Shown in pieces: positions 42,938-52,681 of a stretch of 64,000 nt of DNA. The stretch covers positions 5,012,001 through 5,076,000 of the forward strand of contig NZ_LR134352.1 of assembly GCF_900637185.1 (NCBI RefSeq), written 5' to 3'. Source of the DNA: Nocardia asteroides. Lineage in GTDB: Bacteria > Actinomycetota > Actinomycetes > Mycobacteriales > Mycobacteriaceae. The notes under the pieces are model-generated. The model had not been told where the DNA came from, did not search any database, and saw only the letters and a program-made list of their open reading frames with translations. Made by a program: the position numbers and the translations under genes. Numbering within the stretch: the first letter of the stretch is position 1; the number at the start of each line of letters is the position of its first letter.

Positions 42938-43561
42938 ATGTCTCGACGTTCCATCATTGCTCGAAGGCTTATTCCGTGTATTGGGTTGGTCGCCCTGGTC
43001 GTCGCCGGCTGCGGGAACGACGACGACTCCGCACCGGTCCATCATTCTTCTACGACTCCCGCCGTCTCGACGAGTGCAGCCACCAACACCACCGCCCCGG
43101 CGGGAGCCTTCAACGATGCCGACGTGACGTTCTTGCAGATGATGTACCCGCACCACGAGCAGGCCGTGCAGATGGCAGAGCTGGTGCCCTCACGGTCCCA
43201 GGACCAGCAGGTTATCGACCTCGCGGCCGGTATCAAGGCAGCCCAGCAGCCTGAGATGACCCAGATTCAATCCCTCCTGGCGAGCGCGGGGAAGCCGGAC
43301 CCCGCCGACGGCGCGATGAACCACGATATGCCCGGCATGATGTCACCGGAGCAGATGTCCTCGCTCGAGACGATGGCGGGGCCGGAGTTCGACAAGATGT
43401 GGTTGCAGATGATGATCGATCATCACCGCGGAGCGTTGGAGATGGCCCAAACCGAGATCACCTCTGGAACCAACCCACAGGCAAAACAAATGGCAGAGAC
43501 CATCGTGGCATCACAGCAGGAAGAGATCGCCCAGATGGAGACACTGCTGGGACAAAAGTGA
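42938..43561 (+). CDS. DUF305 lipoprotein
   Basis: This encodes 207 aa from ATG 42938, preceded by GAGGAG. The signal peptide ends in the lipobox LVVAGC (Cys at about 21), so it is a membrane-anchored lipoprotein. The DUF305 ferritin-like helical domain follows with FLQMMYPHHEQAVQMAEL and WLQMMIDHHRGALEMAQTEI, plus a Met/His loop (GAMNHDMPGMM). DUF305 proteins are often found with copper-resistance genes and are thought to bind metal. Confidence 0.9.
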   Translation: MSRRSIIARRLIPCIGLVALVVAGCGNDDDSAPVHHSSTTPAVSTSAATNTTAPAGAFNDADVTFLQMMYPHHEQAVQMAELVPSRSQDQQVIDLAAGIKAAQQPEMTQIQSLLASAGKPDPADGAMNHDMPGMMSPEQMSSLETMAGPEFDKMWLQMMIDHHRGALEMAQTEITSGTNPQAKQMAETIVASQQEEIAQMETLLGQK

Positions 43562-43569
43562 GCGCGTCC

Positions 43570-43601
43570 GGCACCCTGGAGGCCCCGTGGCCTCCCGTGC
43601 C
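43570..43601 (+). terminator. Terminator after DUF305 gene
   Basis: GGAGGCC-CCGT-GGCCTCC forms a tight 7-bp hairpin inside an outer GGCAC/GTGCC pair, 9 bp after the stop at 43561. Confidence 0.7.
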
Positions 43602-43610
43602 CTACCGGAC

Positions 43611-43769
43611 TTACGGGCTTGCGGAGTCGGAGCGCCGCTGAGGCGTGACCGGCCGGGCTGTGAGCGCGACGCGGAGGGCTTCGGCGCCGCAAGCCAGGAC
43701 GCAGGCAGCGGCGGTTCGGGTGGCTGGATGGCGGGCGACCCGCAGGATCGCCGCAGCGAAAGTGTGCAT
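43611..43769 (-). CDS. Possible small protein (52 aa)
   Basis: ATG 43769 starts MHTFAAAILRVARHPATRTA, followed by AACVLACGAEALRVAL. A weak GACGAG precedes it. The composition is plausible for a small membrane-associated peptide, but there is no other support. It lies beyond the terminator of the MFS gene. Confidence 0.35.
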   Translation of the reverse strand: MHTFAAAILRVARHPATRTAAACVLACGAEALRVALTARPVTPQRRSDSASP

Positions 43770-43793
43770 TGTTATCTCGTCTTTTTCGAGAGG

Positions 43794-43823
43794 GTGGGGC
43801 CGCACTCGGTTGTGCGGCCCCAC
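43794..43823 (-). terminator. Terminator after MFS exporter gene
   Basis: GTGGGGCCGCAC and GTGCGGCCCCAC form a perfect 12-bp stem with a 6-nt loop. On the minus strand it is followed by CCCTCTCGAAAAAG and lies 59 bp after the stop at 43882. Confidence 0.75.
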
Positions 43824-43881
43824 TGTCCTTCTCGATCACATGCTCAGAGCCCTGGTGCTGATCCTGGATGTCACTTTTCGC

Positions 43882-45249
43882 CTATCCGACGAGGACTGGT
43901 TCGCGTGCTTCGCGGGGCCAGCGTCGGTGGGCGTCGTCGATGACGAATGGGTGGGTGTGCTGATAGATACGGTCGCTGATGCGGACCGCGCCGACCAGCC
44001 GGGCGGGATCAATAGTGCCAACCTCATGCAGATGGGTGATCTCGGCGGGTTCGTTGCGTGGCCAGTTCCGCACCGCGACCGCGGCGCCGAGCCCGGCCAT
44101 TGCCACCAGCACCACCCAGGTGGTAGTGAATCCGGTGGCGCTGGTCAGCCATCCCGCGATCGGGTAGGTCAGCAGCCAGGCCAGGTGCGAGAGCGAGAAC
44201 TGCGCGGCGAACAGTGCCGCACGATCAGCCGGCTGCGACGAGCGCCGCAGGATCGCACCAGTCGGTGTGAGCACGCCAGCGGTGCCGGCACCGACGAGCG
44301 CCCATACCGCGCTCGCGGCAGCCCACCGCCACTGACCGGTATCGGCGGTCGAGAGGGCGATGGCCGCGCCCAGGCCGAGAATCAGAGTCGCCGCGCCGAC
44401 CAGCATCACCGGGCGGGCTCCGGTGCGGTCTAGCACTCGCGGCAGCGACAACGCGACGATCATCGTTCCGAAGCCGTTGGCGGCCAACAGCATCGCCACA
44501 CCGGTCTGCGATCCGCCCAAGGTGTCGCGGACGTAGTTGACGGTGTTGACCATGATCACCGAGCCTGCCGCGGCGACGACCAGGTTCAGCCCCAGCAACC
44601 CGCGCAGCCGTGGCGTGGCGGCGAAGATTCGCATGCCCACAGCGATCCGGTCCGCGAAGCTGCCCTGGGTCGTTGCACCGGCGTCGGGAATGCGCGTCAA
44701 GACCACCAGGGCCGCCGAGACAACGAAACCGATGGCGGTGCCGACGAACAGCCAGTGGAAGCTGATCAGGGTTAACGCGGCCGCGGCCAGCATCGGGCTC
44801 AGCAGCGTTTCCATGGTCGCGGCGAGCTGAGCGGCCGACAGCGCTCGGGTGTAGTCGCGTTCGTCGGGCAGGATGTCGGGAATCACGGCCTGGTAGGTCG
44901 GAGTGAACGCGGCTGAGGCGGTTTGCAGGATCGCGATCAGGACATAGATCTGCCAGATGTGATCGATGAAGGGCAATGCGAGCACGACGCCGCCGCGAAT
45001 CATGTTGAGTGTGACCAGGAACAGCCTGCGCGGGAACCGATCGGCATACGCGGCAACGATCGGGGCGACGGTGACGTAGACGAGCATCTTGATGGTCAGC
45101 GCGGTGCCCAGGACCGCGCCGGCATCAGCGCCGGCGAGTTCGTAGGCGAGCAGTCCGAGGGCGACGGTGGTCAGGCCGGCGCCGAACAACGCGGTCATCT
45201 GCGCGGTGAACAACCGCAGGTAGTCGCGGTGGGCAAATAGCGAGTTCAT
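43882..45249 (-). CDS. MFS transporter with His-rich C-terminal tail
   Basis: This encodes 455 aa from ATG 45249 after AAGGA. Twelve hydrophobic helices are expected from the pattern; the cytoplasmic loop 2-3 motif (AYADRFPRRLFLVTLN) identifies the major facilitator family. After the last helix a ~60-residue tail carries ITHLHEVG, YQHTHPFVIDDAHRRW, with five His, a possible metal-sensing or binding tail. It lies 140 bp downstream of a copZ gene on the same strand, suggesting control by copper. Confidence 0.85.
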   Translation of the reverse strand: MNSLFAHRDYLRLFTAQMTALFGAGLTTVALGLLAYELAGADAGAVLGTALTIKMLVYVTVAPIVAAYADRFPRRLFLVTLNMIRGGVVLALPFIDHIWQIYVLIAILQTASAAFTPTYQAVIPDILPDERDYTRALSAAQLAATMETLLSPMLAAAALTLISFHWLFVGTAIGFVVSAALVVLTRIPDAGATTQGSFADRIAVGMRIFAATPRLRGLLGLNLVVAAAGSVIMVNTVNYVRDTLGGSQTGVAMLLAANGFGTMIVALSLPRVLDRTGARPVMLVGAATLILGLGAAIALSTADTGQWRWAAASAVWALVGAGTAGVLTPTGAILRRSSQPADRAALFAAQFSLSHLAWLLTYPIAGWLTSATGFTTTWVVLVAMAGLGAAVAVRNWPRNEPAEITHLHEVGTIDPARLVGAVRISDRIYQHTHPFVIDDAHRRWPREAREPVLVG

Positions 45250-45389
45250 CGGGGGTCCTTCTGGTCCTGTGTCGGTGCGGGGCACCGGATGTAGCTGAGG
45301 ATGGCGGCCGTCCCGGGACGCTGCGAGGCCCCCGATTCTCGGTCGTCGTGTCGTCGGAGCGGGTCGATGACACGACGACCGGTCGGGGG

Positions 45390-45611
45390 TCAGCTCTGGA
45401 CGAGTTCGAAGCCGAGGCGTTCGACGGCGGCCTGGATCTGTGCGGCGTCTGCGGCGCTGGCGCCGGTGACGGTTACCGCACCGGTGGTGAGATCGATGTC
45501 GACGTCGTCGATGCCGGAGAGCTTGCCGAGTGCGGCGGTGACATTGCCGACGCAGCTGCCACAGGACATGCCCGAAGCGACGTAGGTGCTCGCGGTGGTA
45601 GTGGTGCTCAT
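45390..45611 (-). CDS. copZ: Copper chaperone, HMA domain
   Basis: This encodes 73 aa from ATG, preceded by GGAG. It is a single heavy-metal-associated domain with GMSCGSCVGNV (Cu(I) ligands CxxC), GIDDVDIDL and AVERLGFEL. It delivers Cu(I) to P-type ATPases such as the one at 50108. A CsoR-like palindrome lies 70 bp upstream. One of three HMA-only proteins in the window. Confidence 0.9.
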   Translation of the reverse strand: MSTTTTASTYVASGMSCGSCVGNVTAALGKLSGIDDVDIDLTTGAVTVTGASAADAAQIQAAVERLGFELVQS

Positions 45612-45680
45612 GGCCGAGTCTCCTTGTGGTGGCGTTGCTTTCCGAGGGAAGACGATACGACCTCGACTATCGAAGGTAAA

Positions 45681-45690
45681 CCCCTAGGGG
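45681..45690. promoter_or_regulatory. CsoR-like palindrome upstream of copZ
   Basis: CCCCTAGGGG is a perfect palindrome, flanked by GGTAAA and GTAGGGGTAT, in the promoter region of the copZ at 45611. G/C-tract palindromes flanked by TA are typical of CsoR-family copper operators. No csoR gene is in the window. Confidence 0.5.
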
Positions 45691-45860
45691 GTAGGGGTAT
45701 GGTGCTCAAGTTCATACTCCTTAGGGGCATAGCGGGCGACGTGGGTCACTAGGCCCGCATCGCATCGGAAAGAGGCCTGACCGTGGTGAAAACGCGATGG
45801 AGTAGCCGCGTCGGCATCGGGTCGCGAACCGCCCACAGCACCCGGAGTGAAGACCTCGCC

Positions 45861-46862
45861 ATGGCCGCTACCAGCGTTTGGATCGTGGTGGCGGTGCATC
45901 TGGACGGGCGCACTACCTGGACTTGGCCGACTCGTTCTTCACCTGGTGCATCTGCTGCTGTATTCCGGCGTCGCCTCCGCGGCTGCCTTACTGTTGGCGA
46001 TGGGCGTGCGGCGACGCAACGCAAGGTCGATCTCTGAACTCGGCGGCGGCGTCGATGCCCAGGATACGGCTGACCCCTGGCCGGGGTCGGTGTCTTCTCC
46101 GCCGCCGGAGTCGCAGACATGGGGTGGCACATCAGATTCGGAGTCGAGTCCGGGCTCGACGCATTGTTCAGCCCGACCCACCTTCTCCTGTTCACTGGAG
46201 CGGCCCTGCTGTTCTCCGGCCCGCAGCGCGACCCAGATCAAACAGCCGTCAGCACCGACATGGGCAGCGCCCGCGGTCATCGCCGCCATCACGATCACCA
46301 CGATCATCGGCTTCGCCCTCAGCTACGCCTCCGCGTTCAACCGCCGACGCGCGACTGCACGCGGTCCGCGACTTCCCCGAAGGCACCCCGAGCACTACGC
46401 CACCCAGATCCCAGCCCAGGCTGGACTCGGCGCCTATCTGGTCGCTACCGCGCTGATTGTGCTGCCGATTTCGCTGCTGCTGATGCGACGGCGACTGTCC
46501 GTCAATGCGATCACCGCCTTCGCCACAGGGTTGGCCATTCTCGCGCAAACGGTGCAGAACTTCACCCGCCCCTCGGCCGTGGTGGCCGCCGTTGCCGGGC
46601 TGGTCGTCCAAGCCCCGTCGCGGCGTTCGCAGCCTGGGCGCCCCGGGTGTCGACAGCTACGGTGGCTGCCGTCTCGCTACCGGCGATATTGTGGTCGGCG
46701 CAGTTCGTGGCCTGGCAGCTCGGCCCGGTCGGCAGAGCTGGCCACCGGGACGGTCATGCTGTCGGCCTTGATATCCGCGGCGCTCGTCTCTGCGCTCGAA
46801 GCCAGAAAGGCATGGCGGAAACCACTGGCCACCGCCGCCGGATCTACGCTGCTCCTCCGTAG
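45861..46862 (+). pseudogene. Multi-helix membrane protein, frameshifted relic
   Basis: Reading across frames gives MAATSVWIVVAVHLDG, HYLDLADSFF, LLAMGVRRRNARSIS, MGWHIRFGVESGLDALFSPT, HLLLFTGAALLFSG, TITTIIGFALSYASAF, then GLGAYLVATALIVLPISLLL and AITAFATGLAILAQTVQNFT, and AAWAPRVSTATVAAVSLPAI. These are successive helices of one ~300-residue membrane protein broken by at least four frameshifts. Such proteins accompany copper genes in relatives, but this copy is dead. Confidence 0.7.
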
Positions 46863-46958
46863 TCCTTGCTCTCGGGCGCTCGTCATCGGCAGGGATGGGG
46901 CTGAGGCGTCTGCGCCGGATATGTGGGATCGACTGACCGGGGTGCACCGAGTCTCGCC

Positions 46959-47363
46959 TCAGCCGAGTGCTGCTATCAACTCCCGGCACGCCACTTCACA
47001 GCGTCGGCATGCCTGCGCGCAGACCCGGCAGTGTTCGTGGGCGGTGTGGCGTTCGCATTCATCGGCGCAGCTCGCGCACGCGGCGGCACACGCTTCGAGG
47101 ACGGCCCGGGTCACGTTCGCGTCGTAGCCGGTGTGGCGCGACACCACTCTTCCTGTGGCGTCGCAGATGTCGGCGCAGTCGAGATCGGACCTGATGCATT
47201 TGACCATTTCGGCCACGCCCGGCTCGCTCAAGCAGGCATCCGCGCAGGCGGTACAGGCCTGTGCGCATTCGAAACATCGCTCGATGCACGTGGCAAGCAC
47301 CTTCCGGTCGACCTGTCCCAGATCGGCCGGATACGAGTCGAGCAGTTCAGCGACGGTACCCAA
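46959..47363 (-). CDS. Four-helix-bundle copper-binding protein (Csp-like, DUF326)
   Basis: This encodes 134 aa. TTG 47363 is chosen because GAGGAGG lies 9 bp upstream. Cys residues line the helices in the typical spacing: CIERCFECAQACTACADACL, CIRSDLDCADIC, ACAAACASCADECERH, HCRVCAQACRRCEVAC, about 18 Cys in total. Csp proteins store many Cu(I) ions inside a four-helix bundle. There is no signal peptide, so this is a cytosolic (Csp3-like) form. Its natural partner is the copper efflux machinery around it. Confidence 0.85.
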   Translation of the reverse strand: MGTVAELLDSYPADLGQVDRKVLATCIERCFECAQACTACADACLSEPGVAEMVKCIRSDLDCADICDATGRVVSRHTGYDANVTRAVLEACAAACASCADECERHTAHEHCRVCAQACRRCEVACRELIAALG

Positions 47364-47429
47364 GAATTTCCTCCTCGACGACAAGTCCAGTTGGTCGTCG
47401 GTGCATTACCCGGCTGCCGGAGCGTGAAA

Positions 47430-47476
47430 CCGCGGCGCCGCGGCGCCGCGGCGCCGCGGCGGATCGGCGGATCGGC
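47430..47476. repeat. GC-only octamer tandem repeat
   Basis: The unit CGGCGCCG/GGCGCCGC is repeated about four times, followed by two copies of GATCGGCG. It lies in the ~300-bp gap between the Csp-like gene and serA, which otherwise holds only the operator at 47590. Confidence 0.7.
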
Positions 47477-47589
47477 GGAGTCAGCCGGTCATGCAGACCG
47501 GTCCTCCCCATGCAGGCTCAGGGCGGTTGCCCGGCAGTGCATGGCGGGCGCCACACCTCGGATCGGTTGCTGTACCCTTCGCCCGTATC

Positions 47590-47613
47590 TACTGTCTAAC
47601 TACGTAGATACTG
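47590..47613. promoter_or_regulatory. BlaI/CopY-type operator upstream of serA
   Basis: TACTGTCT-N6-GTAGATACTG shares 17 of 24 positions with the perfect palindrome at 52910-52933. It lies 54 bp before the serA start. See also 61119-61142. Confidence 0.55.
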
Positions 47614-47667
47614 TCGTTCGTTCGACATGTACTCGCCGTCGAACCCAGCCAAGAGGAGTACCCCACA

Positions 47668-49266
47668 GTGAGCCAAGCAGGCCGTCCTGTAGTTCTGATC
47701 GCCGACAAGCTCGCCCAGTCGACCGTCGACGCGCTCGGTGACGGTGTCGAGGTTCGCTGGGTCGACGGCCCCGACCGCCCGGCCCTGCTCGCCGCGGTGC
47801 CCGAGGCCGACGCGCTGCTCGTGCGTTCCGCGACCACCGTCGACGCCGAGGTGCTCGAGGCGGGCAAGAAGCTCCAGATCGTCGCCCGTGCCGGCGTCGG
47901 CCTCGACAACGTCGACGTGCCCGCCGCCACCGAGCGTGGCGTGATGGTCGTCAACGCCCCGACCTCCAACATCCACACCGCCGCCGAGCACGCCGTCACC
48001 CTGCTGCTCGCCGCCGCGCGCCAGATCCCGGCCGCCGACGCCACCCTGCGCGAGAAGACCTGGAAGCGCAGCAAGTTCAACGGTGTCGAGATCCTCGGCA
48101 AGACCGTCGGCGTCATCGGCCTCGGCCGCATCGGCCAGCTGTTCGCGCAGCGTCTCGCCGCGTTCGAGACCAAGATCGTCGCCTACGACCCCTACACCTC
48201 GCCCGCGCGCGCCGCCCAGCTGGGCATCGAGCTGCTGAGCCTGGAAGAGGTGCTCGAGCGCGCCGACTTCATCTCCATCCACCTGCCCAAGACGCCCGAG
48301 ACCAAGGGCATGCTCAACGCCGAGACCCTGGCCAAGACCAAGCCGGGCGTCATCATCGTCAACGCCGCGCGCGGTGGCCTGATCGACGAGCAGGCGCTGG
48401 CCGACGCGATCAAGTCCGGCCACGTGCGTGCCGCCGGCCTGGACGTGTTCGAGACCGAGCCGTGCACCGACAGCCCGCTGTTCGAGCTGCCCGAGGTCGT
48501 CGTGACCCCGCACCTGGGCGCCTCCACCGCCGAGGCCCAGGACCGCGCGGGCACCGATGTCGCCAAGTCGGTGCTGCTGGCGCTGGCCGGTGAGTTCGTG
48601 CCGGGTGCGGTGAACGTCACCGGTGGCGCCGTCAACGACGTCGTCGCGCCGTGGCTGGACGTGGTCCGCAAGCAGGGCGCGCTGCTGGGCGCCATCGCCA
48701 ACGAGCTGCCCGTCAGCGTCGAGGTGCAGGTCCGCGGCGAGCTGGCCTCGCAGGACGTGGCCGTGCTGGAGCTGTCCGCGCTGCGCGGGGTGTTCTCGGC
48801 GCTGGTCGAGGACCAGGTCACCTTCGTCAACGCCCCGGCGCTGGCCAAGGAGCGCGGCATCACCGCCGAGGTCACCACCGCCACCGAGAGCCCGAACCAC
48901 CGCAGCGTCGTCGACCTGCGCGCGGTGTTCGGCGACGGCTCGACCCTGAACGTGGCCGGCACGCTGACCGAGCCGAACCTGGTCGAGAAGATCGTCAACA
49001 TCAACGGCCGCAACTACGACATGCGCGCCGAGGGCCTGAACCTGGCCGTGCTCAACTACGAGGACCGCCCGGGCCAATTGGGTTACATCGGAACGGTTCT
49101 CGGCCGGGCCGGAGTCGACATCAAGGCTGCCCAATTGGCCCAGGATGTCGATCCCGGAGGTGCCACCGTTATTCTCCGGGTCGACAAAGAGGTGTCCGCG
49201 GAAACGAAAGCGTGGATCGAGAAGGCAGTCGGCGCTGCCAAGGTCGTCTCGGTCGATTTGGCCTGA
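47668..49266 (+). CDS. serA: D-3-phosphoglycerate dehydrogenase
   Basis: This encodes 532 aa from GTG with AGAGGAG. It catalyses 3-phosphoglycerate to 3-phosphohydroxypyruvate, the first step to O-phosphoserine. Visible: substrate-domain start, GKTVGVIGLGRIGQ NAD motif (about 147-160), catalytic Arg in NAARGGLID, Glu in DVFETEP, His in TPHLGAST, an intervening domain (LPVSVEVQVRGELAS), and a C-terminal ACT domain (LAVLNYEDRPGQLGYIGTVL). It is a full-length mycobacterial-type enzyme. Its placement inside a copper island behind a BlaI/CopY-like operator is unusual. Codon use is extremely GC-biased until about 49,072 and then relaxes sharply in the ACT domain. Confidence 0.97.
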   Translation: MSQAGRPVVLIADKLAQSTVDALGDGVEVRWVDGPDRPALLAAVPEADALLVRSATTVDAEVLEAGKKLQIVARAGVGLDNVDVPAATERGVMVVNAPTSNIHTAAEHAVTLLLAAARQIPAADATLREKTWKRSKFNGVEILGKTVGVIGLGRIGQLFAQRLAAFETKIVAYDPYTSPARAAQLGIELLSLEEVLERADFISIHLPKTPETKGMLNAETLAKTKPGVIIVNAARGGLIDEQALADAIKSGHVRAAGLDVFETEPCTDSPLFELPEVVVTPHLGASTAEAQDRAGTDVAKSVLLALAGEFVPGAVNVTGGAVNDVVAPWLDVVRKQGALLGAIANELPVSVEVQVRGELASQDVAVLELSALRGVFSALVEDQVTFVNAPALAKERGITAEVTTATESPNHRSVVDLRAVFGDGSTLNVAGTLTEPNLVEKIVNINGRNYDMRAEGLNLAVLNYEDRPGQLGYIGTVLGRAGVDIKAAQLAQDVDPGGATVILRVDKEVSAETKAWIEKAVGAAKVVSVDLA

Positions 49267-49515
49267 TCTCACTGATAGATCCTCCAGCACCAGCGAGGAA
49301 GGTAACTCCTGCGACGAAGCCTTCGCCGCAATTGTCGAAGAATGAGCGCAGCGTTGGGCGCAGGCTGCGCACTGGCAAGCGGTCTGTCCCGGTGTCCACA
49401 GCGGAGTCAGATCCTGTCGCCATCGGCCGCGATGTGTCCCGGGAATACCGGTCAGCTTCAACACTGTCATGCAGGGTATGTGCTTCGCAGGAGGATCCAC
49501 TGAGGAGGCACATCG

Positions 49516-49995
49516 ATGATTATTCGGCTCACTCGACTCGCCGTATCCGCTGCTCTGGCGTCCGCGGCGATAGCCGCGAGTGCTGGACACGCCGCCGCTG
49601 ATCCTGGCTCGGTCTCGATTAGCGGCAACATGCAGGTGCTGGGCATCAACGTGCTACGCATCGATGCCCACGGCACCGGTGACGGCCCAGCCTCAGGCAC
49701 TTACGTTGCGAGCGGGCGGATGGGGAATATGCCGCTACCGGTGCGCGTCACCGGCCCGGTGACCTGTCTGACGATCAACGGAAACACCGTCTCGTTGATC
49801 TATCCGATCACGACTGCCGAACCGGTCATGGTGTTCGCACCCGACTCGATGGCCATCCAGATCACCGTCACCAAGGGTGTCAGCGGGGAACCGAACCGGA
49901 TCGGCTACGGAGTCCCGATGCCGACTACCAGCTTCCGTGGATGCCAACCGGGTGCGACACCGCTGATCTTCGACGGGACCATCGACATCAACTGA
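49516..49995 (+). CDS. Secreted hypothetical protein
   Basis: This encodes 159 aa from ATG with TGAGGAGG. A signal peptide (MIIRLTRLAVSAALASAAIA) is cleaved near residue 28 (AAA-DP). The mature protein is beta-rich with two Cys (VTCLTI, FRGCQPG) that could form a disulfide. Family not recognised; similar small secreted proteins are common in Nocardia. Confidence 0.7.
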   Translation: MIIRLTRLAVSAALASAAIAASAGHAAADPGSVSISGNMQVLGINVLRIDAHGTGDGPASGTYVASGRMGNMPLPVRVTGPVTCLTINGNTVSLIYPITTAEPVMVFAPDSMAIQITVTKGVSGEPNRIGYGVPMPTTSFRGCQPGATPLIFDGTIDIN

Positions 49996-50107
49996 CCTGC
50001 CGCCGCTAGCAGACAGCCACCTGACCACACGTGCTTGGTGCCCCCGAATTGGGGCGGTTCAGCATAAGAGGTCCCGCCGAGGGACGACAGCACGGCGGTG
50101 ATCGTGG

Positions 50108-52363
50108 TCAGCTGTTGTTGGAGCGGAAACGGCGCAGACGCAGGCTGTTGCTCACCACGAACACCGAGGAAAACGCCATCGCTGCACCCGCCAGCATGGG
50201 GTTCAGCAGACCTGCCATGGCCAGCGGCAAGGCGGCGACGTTGTAGGCGAATGCCCAGAACAGGTTGCCTTTGATGGTGCCGAGCGTCTTGCGGGACAAC
50301 CGGATCGCATCCGCCGCGGCCCTCAAGTCGCCCCGGACCAAGGTCAGGTCACTGGCCTCGATCGCCACATCGGTGCCGGTGCCCATGGCCAGGCCGAGGT
50401 CGGCCTGGGCCAGTGCCGCCGCGTCGTTGACGCCGTCACCGACCATGGCCACGACCCGTCCCTGGGCCTGCAGATTCTTGATGACATCGACCTTGTCCTG
50501 GGGCAGCACCTCAGCGATCACCTGTTCGATGCCGACCTCGTCGCCGATGGCCCGCGCCGCGGCAGCATTGTCTCCGGTCAGCAACATCGGTGTCAGTCCC
50601 AGCGCACGCAGTTGTGTAATCGCTTCGGCGGAGGTTGGTTTCACCGTATCGGCCACTACCAGGACACCACGCGCCGTCCCATCCCAGGCGACCGCGACCG
50701 CGGTCTTCCCCTCGGATTCGGCAGTGGCCATGGCTCGCGCCAAGTCCGCGTCGAGGTCTTGCGCGTGCTCTGCCAGCAGTCGGCGACGCCCGACGACGAC
50801 CGCATGGCCTCCGACGACACCGTGCACACCGAGGCCCTCGACGTTGGCGAAGCCCTGCACCGGTTCGAGTACGCCGACCTTGTCACGGGCACCCTTGGCG
50901 ATCGCCTGCGCGATCGGGTGCTCGGAGGAATCCTCCAGTGCTCCTGCCAGTTCCAGGATCCGCAGCTCATCCTCGCCGTCGGCGGCATACACCTTCAGCA
51001 GACTCATCTTGCCGGTGGTGACGGTCCCGGTCTTGTCCAGCACCACGGTGTCCACCCGCCGGGTCGATTCCAGCACCTCCGGCCCCTTGATCAGCACGCC
51101 CATCTGCGCACCGCGGCCGGTACCGACCATCAACGCCGTAGGGGTAGCCAGGCCGAGCGCGCAGGGGCAGGCGATGATCAGCACGGCGACCGCGGCGGTG
51201 AAGGCCGCGGCGACCGAACCCCCGGTACCCAGCCAGAATCCCAGAGCCGCCACCGACAGCGCGATCACGACGGGTACGAAGATCCCGGAGATCTTGTCGG
51301 CCAGCCGCTGCGCCTGGGCCTTGCCGTTCTGGGCCTCCTCCACCAACCTGGCCATCTGGGCTAGCTGGGTGTCGGAGCCGACCCGGCTCGTTCGCACCAC
51401 GATCCGGCCGCCGACATTGACAGTGGCGCCGACCACCGCGTCATCGACGCCGACTTCTACCGGCACCGACTCACCGGTCAGCATCGAGGCGTCAACCGCC
51501 GACGAACCTTCCACGACGACACCGTCGGAGGCGACCTTTTCGCCGGGGCGCACGACGAACAGATCACCGACGGCGAGCTGATCGGCGGGTATGTGCTCCT
51601 CCTTGCCTTCGCGCAACACCGATACTTCTTTGGCGCCGAGCTCCAACAATGCTCGCAGCGCGGCGCCGGCCTGCCGCTTGGAGCGGGCCTCGAAGTAGCG
51701 TCCGGCGAGGATGAAGGTGGTGACCCCGGCTGCCACCTCCAGATAGATGTTGCCGGCTCCGCCTTCACGAGCGATGGTCAGCTCGAATGGGTGCGTCATT
51801 CCCGGTGTACCGGCGGTGCCCCAGAACAGTGCGTACACCGACCAGCCGAGCGCAGCGAGCGTGCCGATGGAGATGAGGGTATCCATCGTTGCGGTGGCAT
51901 GGCGCAAGTTGGTCCAGGCCGCCCTATGGAAGGGCAAGGCGCCCCAGATCACTACCGGCGCGGCCAGTGTCAGCGACAGCCACTGCCAGTTGGTGAACTG
52001 CAGTGCCGCAATCATCGCCATAGCGATCACCGGCACGGTCAGGACCAGCGAGATGAGCAGACGCTGGCGCAGCGAGGCCGTCGGGTCGTCGCCTTCGCGA
52101 TCAGGTGCTGAGGCGTTTCCATTGCCGACCTTCGAGACCGGAAGCTCGGCGGTATAGCCGGCTTCCTCGACCGTCGCGACCAGGTCCTCGGGCGTGAGGT
52201 CGCTGGAGTATTCCACGCGCGCTTTCTCGGTGGCGTAGTTGACCGTGGCGGTGACCCCGTCGAGCTTGTTCAGTTTCTTCTCGATGCGATTGGCGCACGA
52301 CGCGCAGGTCATGCCACCGATCGCCAACTCGATCCGCGTGGATGGTTGCGTCGTGGTGCCCAC
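50108..52363 (-). CDS. copA: Copper-exporting P1B-type ATPase
   Basis: This encodes 751 aa from GTG after GGAG. An N-terminal HMA domain has GGMTCASC (CxxC around residues 19-22). Eight membrane helices are expected; the Cu-binding CPC lies in [16 protein letters not shown]. The P-domain has [13 protein letters not shown] (phosphorylated Asp), the N-domain has SEHPIAQAI, and the hinge is [16 protein letters not shown]. It pumps Cu(I) out of the cytosol. It is followed upstream in the operon by copZ (52425-52631) under a CsoR-like palindrome. Confidence 0.97.
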   Translation of the reverse strand: MGTTTQPSTRIELAIGGMTCASCANRIEKKLNKLDGVTATVNYATEKARVEYSSDLTPEDLVATVEEAGYTAELPVSKVGNGNASAPDREGDDPTASLRQRLLISLVLTVPVIAMAMIAALQFTNWQWLSLTLAAPVVIWGALPFHRAAWTNLRHATATMDTLISIGTLAALGWSVYALFWGTAGTPGMTHPFELTIAREGGAGNIYLEVAAGVTTFILAGRYFEARSKRQAGAALRALLELGAKEVSVLREGKEEHIPADQLAVGDLFVVRPGEKVASDGVVVEGSSAVDASMLTGESVPVEVGVDDAVVGATVNVGGRIVVRTSRVGSDTQLAQMARLVEEAQNGKAQAQRLADKISGIFVPVVIALSVAALGFWLGTGGSVAAAFTAAVAVLIIACPCALGLATPTALMVGTGRGAQMGVLIKGPEVLESTRRVDTVVLDKTGTVTTGKMSLLKVYAADGEDELRILELAGALEDSSEHPIAQAIAKGARDKVGVLEPVQGFANVEGLGVHGVVGGHAVVVGRRRLLAEHAQDLDADLARAMATAESEGKTAVAVAWDGTARGVLVVADTVKPTSAEAITQLRALGLTPMLLTGDNAAAARAIGDEVGIEQVIAEVLPQDKVDVIKNLQAQGRVVAMVGDGVNDAAALAQADLGLAMGTGTDVAIEASDLTLVRGDLRAAADAIRLSRKTLGTIKGNLFWAFAYNVAALPLAMAGLLNPMLAGAAMAFSSVFVVSNSLRLRRFRSNNS

Positions 52364-52424
52364 CGCTGACTCCGATCCGTACTGCGATGAATCTGGCTAC
52401 AGGTAATGAAATCGACGGGCCCGG

Positions 52425-52631
52425 TCAGTCGGCAAGCTGATAGCCGGCCTCGTTGACAGCCGCGGCGATGTCACTTCGTTCGACCGCACCCGTCGCGTCG
52501 ATGGTCACGTGCCCACTGGCGAAGTCGGCCTCCACTGCAGTGACACCCGGGATCTTGCCGACTTCTTTCTGCACTGCATTCGCGCAGCAACTGCAGGTCA
52601 TTCCAGTCACGGACACGGTTGTGGTGGTCAT
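52425..52631 (-). CDS. copZ: Copper chaperone, HMA domain
   Basis: This encodes 68 aa from ATG after GGAG. Single HMA domain with GMTCSCCANAV (CxxC plus an extra Cys), GVTAVEADFASGHVTI and AVNEAGYQL. It lies 62 bp upstream of copA in the same operon and should load copA with Cu(I). Confidence 0.92.
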   Translation of the reverse strand: MTTTTVSVTGMTCSCCANAVQKEVGKIPGVTAVEADFASGHVTIDATGAVERSDIAAAVNEAGYQLAD

Positions 52632-52681
52632 GGCTGATCATCTCCTAGCACTGCGGTGTCTCCGACCGCCCAGTTCCAATA

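Noticed and set aside
47430..47476. Tandem GC octamers as a CRISPR-like array
   Set aside because: Units are contiguous without spacers; this is a simple tandem repeat.
47596..49590. 664-aa open frame antisense to serA
   Set aside because: It mirrors the strongly biased codons of serA; composition is Gly/Asp/Val-rich without motifs, start or ribosome binding site.
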